From Ophiocordyceps camponoti-saundersi (nom. inval.) (Eukaryota; Ascomycota; Sordariomycetes; Hypocreales; Ophiocordycipitaceae), in contig PDHQ01000059.1 in assembly GCA_003339415.1 (NCBI GenBank), positions 116,215-180,214 on the forward strand: DNA of 64,000 nt, given 5' to 3'. How positions within the stretch are numbered: position 1 is the first letter of the stretch; every line of letters begins with the position of its first letter. Position numbers and translations under genes: made by a program. The notes under the pieces were generated by a model. It was given only the letters and a program-made list of their open reading frames with translations. It was not told the DNA's origin and did not search any database. Positions 1 through 11,346 of the stretch are shown one piece after another.

Positions 1-1990
1 TTAATTAATTTATCTATTTAGATTATATAGCTTTTTTCTAATTTAATTTATTATTACTATTTAAAGCCTATTTAGTTGTTTAAGGCTTTATAGAATCTGA
101 ATTTTCTAGCATATATAAAATAGCTATTATATTCTTTTCTTTTAGAATATTATTTATTTTAAAGTAAGATTTATAGTTTTTTAATTCTTCTATAAGCGTT
201 TTAGGTATTCTTACTTTTATAGAAGGTAGATCCTTTATTTTATTATTTTTACTACTATTATATTCTTATAATAATTGTTTATTAGCTAGTTTTGCTATTT
301 CTTTCTCTTTATCCGCTATTAAGGATCGAGTTATAGAAGGAATAGTATTAAAATCTAGCTATGTATTATTTTCTTCTTCTTTATTATTATTATTATCCCT
401 TTATATAAAGTTATTTTCTAAAATAACTATATTTCGTAAAAGATTTATAGTTCTTTTATTAAAATCTTAGATCTTATAAGCATTGTTTAAGTAGCTTATA
501 ATAATTCCTTTATTAGCCCGAGGGTCTAATTTAATACTAGAATATTTATTTTTATAATATATAATACTACTAAATATTTTAATCTTATTTAATTCTTTAA
601 TAAATAAAGTAGTATTATTTTTTAATTTAAAAAGAGTCTTATAGCTTAATTTACTATATAAAGACTTATTATATAAATAAGTAGTAGTAATAATAGCTTC
701 CCCTTATAGATAATAGAGCAGGTTAGCTATATATAAAATAGTATATACTTTATCTAATAATATTCTATTTATTCTTTCTATTTTGCCGTTAGGCTCCTTA
801 ATATTAGGCGGGCTAATATTAAAAATAATACCTTATTTTATATAATAGTCCTTTATATTATATATAAATTCCTTAGCGTTATTTATAAAAACTTGCTTTA
901 TTTTAATATTATTATTATTACTTTCAACCCTTATTTTATAATTAATAAATTCCTATAAAGTACTATTTTTTATTTTTATAAGTGCTATATTTAAAAATCT
1001 AATATAAAAGTTTAAAAACGTAATAAAATACATATATTTATTATTAGTAAGAACTTTAATAAGACCTTAGATATTTATACTTATTTTTTCTAAGTAAGTA
1101 TATTATATAGTAAAAGCTTTCTTATTAATTTTATTAGTTAATTTAGCTTATAAATACTCTTTATATTATTTTACTTCTTTAATACTATTATAATTAAATT
1201 TAATAGTATTATCTTTACTTTTTAAGAATCTAATTAAAATTTTATAATTAATATGCCCTAGTCTTTTATATTATAAAAATAAATTTATTTCTTTACTAGT
1301 ATTTAATATATATTCTTTATTATTTATATTCCTTTTAAGCTTATTATACTTATACTTAGTAATTAAATAAGGTAAATAATAAAAATTATTATATCTATAG
1401 CCTTTAGCTATTTCTTTATTATTTATAAATAATTATACTATTTCTATATAAATTAAAGTACTTATTTTATTAAAGTAAGATTATAATAGTATATTAATAC
1501 TTAATTCAGCTATATAAAATACGTTACTTAGTTTATAATATTATTTATTATTTTTAAACTAGAAAATAACGTCTCTAGCTCTCTTTACTATTATAGTATT
1601 TACTTTTCCTTATTATACCTTTATATTAATAAGTTTATAATTAATTAATAAGTCTTTATTAAATACTATATGTTTTATTATACCTATATTATAAAGGAAA
1701 TACGTTATATTTTTATTATTATTATAGGTATTAGAGGTAGAAAAAACAGAATTTTATATTAATCTTAATTTATTACTATTAATATTTAAATTTATAAATC
1801 TTATAGTATTATTATTAGTTATATTATTAATAGAAGGAAGAAAGGTATTATTTACTTATATAAAGATAATAATAAATTTAACTTCTTTATTAGAATCGGA
1901 TTATTCCCTTTATTCTTTTTTAACTTCTTTTTCTTCTTTTTCTTCTTTTTCGATCTCTTCTTCGTTTAAATTTAATTTAGTTATTTAATT
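1..1990 (-). pseudogene. Ty1/copia pol remnant (copia-A): protease and integrase
   Basis: Read on the minus strand, this is the protease and integrase part of a copia polyprotein; RT would lie left of the window. The protease active site, near 1668-1694, reads Y-N-I-G-I-I-K-H-I, expected from H-D-T-G-A-T-K-H-I after RIP, so the catalytic Asp is now Asn. A GAG-pre-integrase motif (K-R-L-G-H-I-N) lies near 1247-1280. The integrase core ends with P-N-G-K-I-E-R at 773-790, matching the copia motif P-E-x-N-G-x-A-E-R, and a following stretch reads K-L-D-P-R-A-N-K-G. Many in-frame TAA/TAG stops sit where Gln is expected. No intact protein can be made. Confidence 0.85.
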
Positions 1991-2990
1991 ATTTTTCGTA
2001 AGAAGGACTGTTTTCTTAGTCGTTTTTCAAGCTAGTTTATAATAAGGATTTTTTATTTTCTTCAAAATAGGACCTATAGGGGAATTTATAATAGCTATGA
2101 TTTTTTCCTCTATTTTCCTCTCTTTCCGGGCTTTTAATAAAGCCTTTAGTTACTATATTTTTCTCTTCTCTTCCGAAGAGGCATCCTTTTATTCCTACTA
2201 ATTAGGGGCTTTATAAGGGTATAAGTACTAGCATAATTCTGCTTTATGCCTTATATTTTTATAGTTTAGGTAAAAAATAATCTTTTTCTTCTACTTATAA
2301 AGCTTCTTACCTTTATAAGAAGAGGTATTTAAAACCTTCTTAGTAGAAGAGGTATTTCTTTTTTCCTTATTAATAAGGGACGAGAAGAGGGTCTCGAGGG
2401 TATACGCCTTTTCGTTATTTCGTAAGGCTTATATAATATTTATTATAAAGCCTCGATATTCGTTTTATAGGCCCGTAAGTGTTAAGCTTATTATAACGAT
2501 TTCAGGTATCTTAATATCCCTAAAAAGAAGCTTTTTATAGCTTAATTTTATCTTATTAAGATAAACTTCTATATTACCTTTTATATAGTATATATTAAAT
2601 AGATCCCTTATAAGAAGGAAATTTAATATAAAGGAAGAGGGATTATAAAGGTCTTTTAACTTATCCTAAGTAACTTTAGTATCTTTAATATACTTTATTT
2701 ATATTAAGGGACCGTTATCGATAAATAGCTTCATAAAGGCTAAGGCGTCTTCGGTTTTAATATTACCTTTTTATTATATAGTAAGTTAAAGTTTCTCGCG
2801 TATAAGGGCAGACTTTATATAAAGCGCCTAAGTAGGATAATTCTTAGAGCCCTAAAGCTTAGAAAAATTATAGTGAACTTTAGAAAATATATTTCTTAGC
2901 TAAGGAATAGCTTATTTATCTAGCGGTATTTTTTAGATTTTTCTTAGATTTTTTATAGCCTTTTTAAAGTAAGAGGAATTACTACTATAT
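1990..2990 (-). pseudogene. Ty1/copia gag remnant (copia-A)
   Basis: This lies upstream of the copia-A protease on the same strand. A CCHC zinc knuckle is at 2231-2272: the degraded codons give x-L-N-x-K-N-x-x-H-K-A-E-L-C, with the first two Cys codons changed to Tyr, spacing C-x2-C-x4-H-x4-C, and a typical copia H-K-A-E-x-C ending. The rest of gag can be followed only loosely to about 2990. The part around 2000-2500 is less AT-rich than its surroundings, with Glu/Lys/Ser-rich sequence between gag and protease. Start and end are approximate because start codons are destroyed. Confidence 0.75.
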
Positions 2991-3480
2991 AAGTGTAAAT
3001 AAAAGTTAAATAGCACTTTCGATTAGTTTAAAGTTAGGAAGATAATTAATTATCTAGTAATAGAGATTTAAATAATAGGATTATTAAATATAGAAGCGCG
3101 TTTAAATTAGATTAGAATAGTAGTGATTTTATAATAATAAGTTAATAATAAAATTATTTAGAAGGTAAGGAAGAGAGTAAGTAATTAAATTATTATCTTT
3201 TAAATAATAGGAAAACCTCTTCTCTAAATACTTAATTTCTTATAAACGTAGTAACCTTTCCGGTTAGGAAGAGGGTTATTCTATACGCTGGAAAATAACG
3301 TATTTAGGAGTGTTTTCGGAAGTCTAAAAAGTATTATAGTTAGTTTAATATTCGGCTTTCTATATTACTTATTTCCGTAAAGTCTAAAAACGCTAACTAT
3401 AATAGATCTATATAAGGTTTTAAAGGTTTATATTATTCTTAGCCTTAGAGGGCCGGAGCCTTATATACGAAGGTAATAAT
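2990..3480 (-). repeat. Probable 5' LTR and leader of copia-A
   Basis: This stretch lies between the gag start of copia-A and the integrase remnant of gypsy-B, and shows no coding signal. Its GC content is higher around 3230-3480, and it holds a short inverted repeat (tattatagttag near 3332 and ctaactataata near 3406). Position and composition suggest the 5' LTR, but the partner LTR is outside the window, so the ends cannot be fixed and no TSD could be checked. The boundary with gypsy-B at about 3480 is an estimate. Confidence 0.4.
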
Positions 3481-5374
3481 ATATTATACTTAGTGCTTTT
3501 AAGGTATAAAATAATAACCCTAGTTATTTATTAATATAATAAATATAGTAAAGTATTAGATTTTCTATATTATATTATAAAGTAGTTATTATATTTTTAT
3601 ATTAGTTATTTATTCCTATATTATTTATTATAAAGAATAAAAATTATTATAAGCACTTATAAATAGCTATAAATAAGTAATTTATAGAATTCTTTTATTA
3701 TAGTTTCTATTATATTAAGAGGTATAAATAGCTTTTCTTTTAGATAAGCTAAGTTATTTATCTACTTAATATTTTTATAATCTTTAAAATTAGTATTTTT
3801 ATAAGCTTCTTTAATTTATTTTAATATAGAATTATTAGCTTTTACTTTAAATATAGCGTTTAAAGTATTTTATTCTAAATTTCCTTTATTATTTATTTTA
3901 AGGAAATTAGTTATTTTAAGTATTATACTAGTATTTAAATTAAGTTTTCTACTAATTATATTAGCTTTTTTATTCTTATTACCTTTTTTATATATAATTT
4001 TATAATTATAATTAGTAAGGAATTTAGCTTACCTAATTTATTAGCTTTTTAAAGTTTAACTCGTATTAAAATAGCTTATATTTATATAGTTAGTATAAAT
4101 CTTTAATTTAAAATCACTTTTTAATATATAATACTTAAATTTTTTAATAGGTTTAATAATAGCTAGGAATTCTTTATTATAGAAAAAATAATTTATTTCC
4201 GAATTTACTAACTTTTTAGAATAAAAAGCTATAAGATATAATATAGCGTTATTTTCCTAGCTTAATTAAGCTCTTATAATATAATTAAAAGTATTAGTTT
4301 CTAAAATTAAAAGCTATTTTAAATTATAAACTATTAATATAGGTGCTAAAATTAGCTTTTTTTAAGGGAATTAAAAGCTATATTAGCTTCTTCGGTCTAC
4401 TTAAAAGGTTCTTTTTTAGCTAATTTTATTATTATTAATATAAAAATAATTATATTAGAAAAGTCTTTAATAAACCTTTCATAATAATTATAATAACTTA
4501 TAAACTACTATATATTTTTAATCGATTTAGGCATAAGCTAGTCTTTTAAGGGTTTTAATTTACTAGGGTTTATTTTAATATTATAAGGGGTTATAATAGT
4601 GCTTAGAAATTTTACTTTTTTAAAAAAGAATTCGTATTTTTTAGGATTTATATATAATTTAGCTTTTTATAAGGCTTCTAATACTTTTCTTATATAAGTT
4701 TTATATTCTTTTAAGGTATCTAAAAATATAATAATATTATCTAAATAAGCCGTAGTAAATATATCTAAATAATCTCTTAGAATATAATTAATACGTTTTT
4801 AGAAAGTAGCAGGGCTATTATATAGTCTTAGGGGTAATACTAAGTATTTATAGCTTTTATATTTAGTTCCGAAAGCTATTTTATATTCGTCTCCTTTTAC
4901 TATTTATATTTAGTAATAAGCTAATTTTAAATCTAGCTTAGTAAAATACTATTTCTAACTTAATCTATCTTTTAGTTTTATAATTAGTAGTATAAGCGTT
5001 TTATTTTTAATAGTATTATTTTTTAATTTTTAATAGTTTATTATAAGTTTTAATTTATTTTTTTCTTTACCCGATTTATTAGTAAAGGTAATAGGAGCTT
5101 TATAAGGGCTTTTAGAAGCCTTATATATCCCTTTTTAATTTATTCTTCTAAATATTCTTTTAATACTTATAATTATTTTTTATTACTATTATAAATTTAT
5201 ATAAATTAAAGTTCCGAATTAGGTTTTAATTTAATTTTATAGTTTTATAAACTTTTTTTAGATAAGGTATTATCTATAAGTTCCTTAAATATATTTAAAA
5301 TCTCTTTTAAAATTTCTTTAAGTATTAATTTATAGCGTTTTAATTTTTCTTTAAAATAAAAAGCTATTTCTTCT
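3480..5374 (-). pseudogene. Ty3/gypsy pol remnant (gypsy-B): RT, RNase H, integrase start
   Basis: On the minus strand the order is RT, RNase H, then the start of integrase. The RT N-terminus (about 5220-5000) has K-L-K-P-N-S-E and a V-D-Y-R-A-L-N-like block. The catalytic box at 4736-4747 reads Y-L-D-N where Y-L-D-D is expected, with the second Asp lost. F-G-T-K-Y and a P-A-T-F block precede it, and F-Y-x-R-F-I-type sequence follows near 4490. RNase H (about 4360-4140) includes P-I-A-F-Y-S-K-K-L. The N-K-K-A-x-x-x-S-R linker and a weak integrase zinc-finger region run to about 3480. The 5' side is cut exactly at 5374 by the LTR of gypsy-X and resumes at 24355. Confidence 0.85.
4736..4747 (-). 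other. Gypsy-B RT catalytic box, mutated to Y-L-D-N
   Basis: Codons TAT TTA GAT AAT on the minus strand. The family has Y-[LVM]-D-D; the second Asp has become Asn, the G-to-A change expected from RIP at TG. Confidence 0.8.
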
Positions 5375-5624
5375 TATAAAGGTCCTATACTCCTTAACAT
5401 TTATAAAAAGCTAACTTTATTAATATAGAATAACTTAAGAGGTTCTAAGATATATATAGTATATATACTTAGGGTTATAGTCCGTATATAGCCCGCGCTT
5501 ATCCCGCGCGCGGCGCTAACTAATTATATATACTTATATATACCCCGCGCCTATTATACGCGCGGACTTAACTAAGCACCTTTTACGTAACTTAGCTATT
5601 CGGGCGTAGCCCGAATCCTTTATA
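5375..5624 (-). repeat. 3' LTR of gypsy-X
   Basis: This aligns end to end with 24105-24354. It begins tataaaggtc and ends tttata, expected from TG...CA after RIP. The shared core includes gggttatag, a GC-rich cccgcgcg block and cgggcgtagcc. It has no coding content. The two copies differ mainly by C/T and G/A transitions. Confidence 0.85.
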
Positions 5625-6796
5625 TACCTTATCGCCTTAGGAAAAAGAGTATTTCCGGCCGCGGTATATATATATATAAGGTATAAGTTAAAATACCCCT
5701 TATATAAAAAATTTTTCTTCTTTCTTTTTTTTTTCTCCTTAAGCTAGTTATATTATTTTCCCTTATTAAGTAAATATTTCTCTAAGCTTTATATTTTATT
5801 ACTCCGCTACTATATTCTTATAATTCTTTTTTCTATTATTATTATTATCTAAGCTTTTTATAGTTATTTATTCTTTTCTTTTTATTATTATAAATTTTTA
5901 AGCTTTTTATATTTATTAAGTTATTATATTACCGCTTTAATATATTATTTAGTTAGCTATAGTTACCGCTTTATATAATAAATAGCTATATTATAAAAGG
6001 GGATTTAAATAATAAAAATATTATTATATTATAAAAAGTAAAATATTTATATACTCCCTATATCTAGGACTTTTATAATAGTTATAATATTAATTATTAA
6101 TATAGTTATAAGATAGCTTATAAAGCGTATAAGTAGCGGCGAAGATAGTGCTTTTAGGAAAAGTACCTTTTTACTATAAATATATATTTATAGCGGGCTA
6201 TTTATAATTTATAGATAATAGTTAGGGAAAAATAAGCTATTACTTTACCTACTTACCCTTACGCTAAAAAAGTACTTAGCTAGCGCGCCTAGCTTACGCT
6301 AAAGTTTCTTACTTATATTAATTACTTATAGAATATATTAGCTACTATTTATATTATACCGCGCCTAGTAACTAATTTTTACGCCCCCTTTACGCTTAAG
6401 TAATTATAATCCTCCGCGCTTATCCCCGCTATTAGTAATATAATTACTATACTCGCCTTATATACCTTAACTTATAATATATTTTTAGAATAATATAATA
6501 TTAGTAATAATAATAATAATAATAAGGCGCTCTTATTACTAGCCTTAACTTTTTCGCTTTATAATATAAAATATCTTTTTAATAATAAGAGGAATAATAG
6601 CGATAGATTCTTAAGTAATAGCGGGATAAGTAAGCTACTTAAATTATAAATTACTAAGTAAATATTAACGCGCAGAAATAAGAAAATAAGAAAAGGAATA
6701 ATATCTTTTATTAAATAATTATAATATTAACTAATTTATATAATATACTAAGCTTACTTACTATTTTACTATATACTATTTTTACTAACTTATATA
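5625..6796 (-). mobile_element. Gypsy-X internal segment next to the 3' LTR
   Basis: This lies between the 3' LTR and the LINE-L insertion, so in gypsy-X orientation it is the end of pol and the 3' untranslated part. I recognise no domain. It includes a pyrimidine tract near 5707-5740 and an (ATA)n-like run near 6510-6530. The sequence continues at 11347 after LINE-L. Confidence 0.5.
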
Positions 6797-6814
6797 TATT
6801 ACTTAGCTATTATA
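6797..6814. repeat. TSD of LINE-L, left copy
   Basis: The 18 bases tatattacttagctatta are identical to 11329-11346. This is a target-site duplication of a non-LTR retrotransposon. Confidence 0.92.
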
Positions 6815-7439
6815 ATAATAATTATAATACTCTAGAGGCTATAGAAATAGCTGCTAGAACCTCGGCAGTAAGTTAAGTAGGAAAAACCCTCCTAAAAGAG
6901 GTAAAACCCCCCGCTATATAATAAGACCGCGTCCGGCTCGGGGCTAGGCTAGGCGCTCTACGTATATAAAGAAAGTAACCGTTAGTTACGGTAATACTAT
7001 ATAATATAAGGAAAGATAAGGAAAGATAGATAAGATAAGAAAAAGATAATAGTAGTAGCGGTATATATTACCTACACGTGCTAGTATATACCTCCCCGGC
7101 CTCTAAGTATATATTACTTAACCCTTAAGTACGTAGCTATATACCTCCTTTATATATAATATATACTTAAGTATATACCTTTTTTTTAAGCTTTCCTAAT
7201 TAGGAAGCTTTTTTAATTAGGAAGTTAGTTTTTATAAATTAGTAACTTAAGGCTTAAAAGTATATAAAGGAGGGGGGGGGTCGCTTTTACTAATATAAGC
7301 GGGTTATTATTATCTTATTATTTTTTTTAGTAATTTTAACTATATAAGTAATTTTTAGCGCGCGTAATTAGTTTATAGCTAACTTATACCGGAGTAAAAT
7401 ACCCGCTAAACCTAACTTTCTTTAAGCGGTATCTTACGC

Positions 7440-8500
7440 GGGGTATATTAATATACTTATTAGCTCTAAGGACTTTTATTAAGTATAAAGAAGTAAGTAC
7501 TTAGCCCTAGCGTATATCTATATTTACTAATAACTAGGGCAGATTATCTAAGCGTAGCTTATATTAAATATACGAATAATCGTATTAGGTATTAGCCGAT
7601 TAATAATCCCGCTATAGCCGAAGCTATTCGCGCTATAGTTAAGGTCGCCTGCTAGCTAAGCTTCGATTATAACGCCTAAATAGTAAGTAATATTAAAGTT
7701 ATATTAAGTTTATAGTAAATCTTATACTAATAAATATAATAAAAAAATATAATTTAGCGCGTTAAAAAGATATACGCTATCGCGTATTATAATAATATTT
7801 ACGCTAATTAAGTTATATAAGCGGCCGCTAGCTATATACTATTTTAAAACTTATAGCTTTTTATTATTAAGAAAGACCTTATTATTAATATAACTAAAAG
7901 TTTAACTAGCGCTAACTAACTTATTATTACTATATTAGCTTAGATATAAAAATAATATATTTTCTATATATAGGTAATTAACTTTTTTAAGTAATTAACC
8001 GAGGAGCTACGCTATATCCGCCGCGTTATTAAGAATAAAGCGCGCTTATAAGGGAGTCTATCTCCTACTAATTATCCTCCTATCCTTTATACTCCGCCTC
8101 CTATTACTAATTCCGCTTCCGCCCCGGTACTTATTAAGTCTAAGTCCGAATTAAAGGCCGATAAGCTTAGTAAGCCCGAAACTACTCTTACCTTAAATAA
8201 TAAGGTTACCCTCGCTATTAGGAAAAATATTACTAATACCTATACTAAGACCGCGCCGCCTCCTTATAAGGAAATTTTTAATCTTATTTAAGATAGTTTA
8301 ATTAATAATATATTTAGTAACGAAAATTTTATAATATTAGTTAATAACTATACCGCGTTTAGTAAGAAGGAGGAGCTAATAGTAAAGGAGGAGTAGGTAG
8401 CTTTAGTTTACGTTTATAATTATAGTTAAAGTTAGGGCCGCGGCTAAGGCTATAGCTATAATAAATATAGTTAATCTTACGCTTTATATAGTTAAGTTTA
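7440..8500 (+). pseudogene. Antisense reading frame in LINE-L 3' region
   Basis: One plus-strand frame, antisense to the LINE, can be followed from about 7440 to 8500. It is interrupted only by TAA/TAG, with a stop-free block of about 70 codons at 8076-8288. The predicted residues form a helical N-terminal half, a short coil-like stretch (L-T-E-E-L-R-Y-I-R-R-V-I-K), then a Pro/Ser/Lys-rich linker and a Gly/Gln/Ser-rich end. I do not recognise it. Replacing all TAA/TAG by Gln opens every frame here, so only the block length and residue make-up argue for coding. The same segment exists reversed in LINE-R (38760-39830). Confidence 0.35.
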
Positions 8501-8679
8501 TACCTTATATATAGTTAAAATAGTTTAGCTTTAAGGCTAGGTAAGTAGCTAGTAAGATAAATAATAAAATTATCGCTATAAAGCGATTTTTATATATTTA
8601 TTACGGGGCTAAAAGCCCCGTCTCCCTTATTTATTTTACCTTTATAAAGTAATATTATAAGGTTAAATTAGCGTAGTTA

Positions 8680-11328
8680 TTTAAGCGAAAGAAATTAATA
8701 TATAAGTTTAGCTATAGATCGAGGGATATTAAGCGCTTTAGTAAGGTTATACTAATCTTATATTAGTCGCTAGTTAGTATTAAGGAGTAGCCTATTTTTA
8801 TAAGTAAAGGTATAGTTAAGAAAAATATATAGTATAATCTTATCGCTATTATTATAAAAATAGTATCTTAAAATTACCTTAAGGACCTTATAAGCTTAAA
8901 GAAAGGAATTAAGCTTAATATATCCTATCTAAAGTTATATAAATATTATACTAATAAACTTAGGAAGTCTTTTATAGATACGTAAAGCGGTCCTAGCTTT
9001 AAGCTATAGCGGTTTATTAATAAGGTAGCTATAAGACTACTTATATTTCTTAAGCTTACCTTTTTAGGAATACTATTAGAGGAGCTATTTTTCTTAGAGT
9101 TTAGTATCGAAGTTACGTTACGTGCGTCTAGCCTCCGGTTTAGGTCCGGTTTATATTTTATAAGATTCCTCTAAATCTTATAATACTTAATATCTCTATT
9201 AATAAGGGCGCCCCCTACGCTTATATTTAACTTACTTAGTAGCTTTTTCTACCGCTATATAGATAAGGTTTACTATACCTATAAATTAAAAGCGGTAATA
9301 AGTATAAGCTATCTAGTAAGTAAAATATAAGTTAAGGGGGGGGATAAAAGCCTCTACTTTAATATAATAAAGAGGGGTAGCTTTATAAGCTCTAGTAACG
9401 ATTTTTAAGTATTTAGACTATTCTATAGCTAGTATTTTTATAATAAAGCCGTATAGTTTCCCTCCTAATTATATAAGCGGGGTAAACTAAAATATACCGA
9501 ATATAATCGCTAATCTAATAGCCTTAATATAAACCTCCCTTACTTTTAATAAAGTATAACTTTATATTAATATAGTAATTTTAATAAAAGCTAGGTATTA
9601 GCGCTTAAGTTTAGTAGTAAGTTTTAAAAAATAGGACTTTTATTAAAGTTTACGGTATAGCTAAACCCCTAAAAATCTCGCCTTTTATATAAGCTAAACT
9701 AACTTTATACTAAGCTAGAGCTAAGTTATATTTACTTTCCTAGCTTTTATAAAATATATTAACTCGCTTTTAGCTAGCTAAAAGGTTATTTTATACTTAA
9801 GGGCTTATCGTTTATAAATTCGCTATGCCCGCTTAAGTTAGAGGAGTACCTAAGCCTTATCGTATTTAATACTAAGTATATTAGTATTATTAGTAAAGTT
9901 TACTATAAATAGTTTAGTTACTAAGTTTAAATATTAGTATAATAAGGATATATATAATAGGAAAAAGACTAGTAATATAAGGGATTTTTAAGGGACCTTT
10001 TACTAAATTAAGAAAGCGTTACTAAGCTTATAATTAAACTTAAGTTATAAGGTTCTAGCGGTAAGATAAGAATAAATAAACGCTATAACTTATTTAGGAA
10101 AGCTTAAGTAGTTAAGGATAATTATTAGCTTATTATAAGAAATATAATTAAAAGCTCCGGTAAAGTTTAGTAAAAGGAGTAAGGCGGTGCCGCTTTAGTT
10201 TTAGATAGTTTTAATAATTTTAATAAGTATAAGAACTATAATATTAGTAAAGCGTTATAGCTTATTATCTATTTAGCTATCTAGGAGGATATTAGCTATT
10301 TCCGCTATAAACGCTATTTTCCTAGTAATAATTATTTCTAAGATTTTCCCTATTATATTAAGGAGCGAAATCGGCCTATACCTGCTTAAAATATAATACG
10401 TAGCTAGTAATTTACTTACCTTACGGATAACTATAATATTAAAAGCTTTAAATCGTAACGGAAAGTAGCTACTATTAATATAGCCTTAGAAGATCTTTTA
10501 GAAAACTTAAATAAGGGGGGGTCCGTATCCTTTTAAGAACCTAACTAAGATCCTATTAGGGCTAGTAGATTTCTATAAGGCGATTAAGAAAAGGGCAAAA
10601 TAGATATCGTTAATAATAATCGAATATTTAATATAGAAAAAAGGGAAAGGTTTATTTAGGGTAAGAGGAGGGGCTAAGGTAATAAGAGTAGGGAAAAATT
10701 ACTAGCTAAGTAAAATCGCTTTATCTAAGAAAGTAGATACTAAGTTTAAGTCGGGGCTTTTCTATAATATCGGTATATATATAAGCTCCGGCGGGGCCTA
10801 GCTCCGAAGCTAGGCTTAATATTTTATTATCTAAAATATTACTAAGTTTATTAAGATACTATTAAGAAAGTTACGCTAAGCGCTATAGCGGGCTGCGCCG
10901 ATTATAAACTTCTACGCCTTCGTTACTTCTTAATAGTTTTACTAGTAAGAGTTAGTAAGGTTAGCTCTCTAGTGCCTTCGGGCCCGCTTAGCGGCCGCCG
11001 TAATAGCTACCGTTACTTAATTTTATTAGTTTTATATCGTAAAGTATATATAGACGCGTAACGGCACCGTAATCTCTATTATTATTTTTAGCTATTTATA
11101 TAGTAAGGTAACTACTCCTTTTAGGTCTTCGGGTATAGAGGTGCGGTATAGTTTAAGCTTAAGTTAGTTCCGTGCCTCGGCTGCAAGTATATCTAAGTAG
11201 AAGGAGCGCTAGATCCTAGTTAGTATAGTATTAGGGCGGAGGTTAGTATTTACGTAGATAACCTATAGAATATAGTCGGAGCCGATAAAGTCGAGGTCGT
11301 TTCCTTAGTATATCGCGCAGCAGTTTAG
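8680..11328 (-). pseudogene. LINE-L ORF2 remnant: partial endonuclease, RT, C-terminus
   Basis: This is homologous to LINE-R 35930-38590. The RT catalytic box at 9886-9897 (minus strand) reads F-T-N-N where F-A-D-D is expected, so both Asp are lost. The frame is riddled with TAA/TAG. The endonuclease is truncated at its N-terminal side by the 5' end of the insertion. Confidence 0.8.
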
Positions 11329-11346
11329 TATATTACTTAGCTATTA
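11329..11346. repeat. TSD of LINE-L, right copy
   Basis: Identical to 6797-6814 (18 bp). Gypsy-X sequence continues directly after it. Confidence 0.92.

Larger units (their letters stand above)
6815..11328 (-). mobile_element. LINE-L: 5'-truncated Tad1-like LINE
   Basis: This 4.5-kb element is flanked by a perfect 18-bp TSD (6797-6814, 11329-11346). It aligns in reverse along its whole length with the 3' two-thirds of LINE-R (paired positions sum to about 47,255). Its 3' end on the minus strand is at 6815, with an ATA/ATT-type tail (about 6815-6830). Its 5' end falls inside the endonuclease domain, so about 2.2 kb is missing, the usual result of incomplete reverse transcription. ORF2 RT and C-terminal remnants run from about 10570 to 8680, and the 3' region from 8680 to 6815 is long (1.85 kb). 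It is inserted in gypsy-X. Confidence 0.9.
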
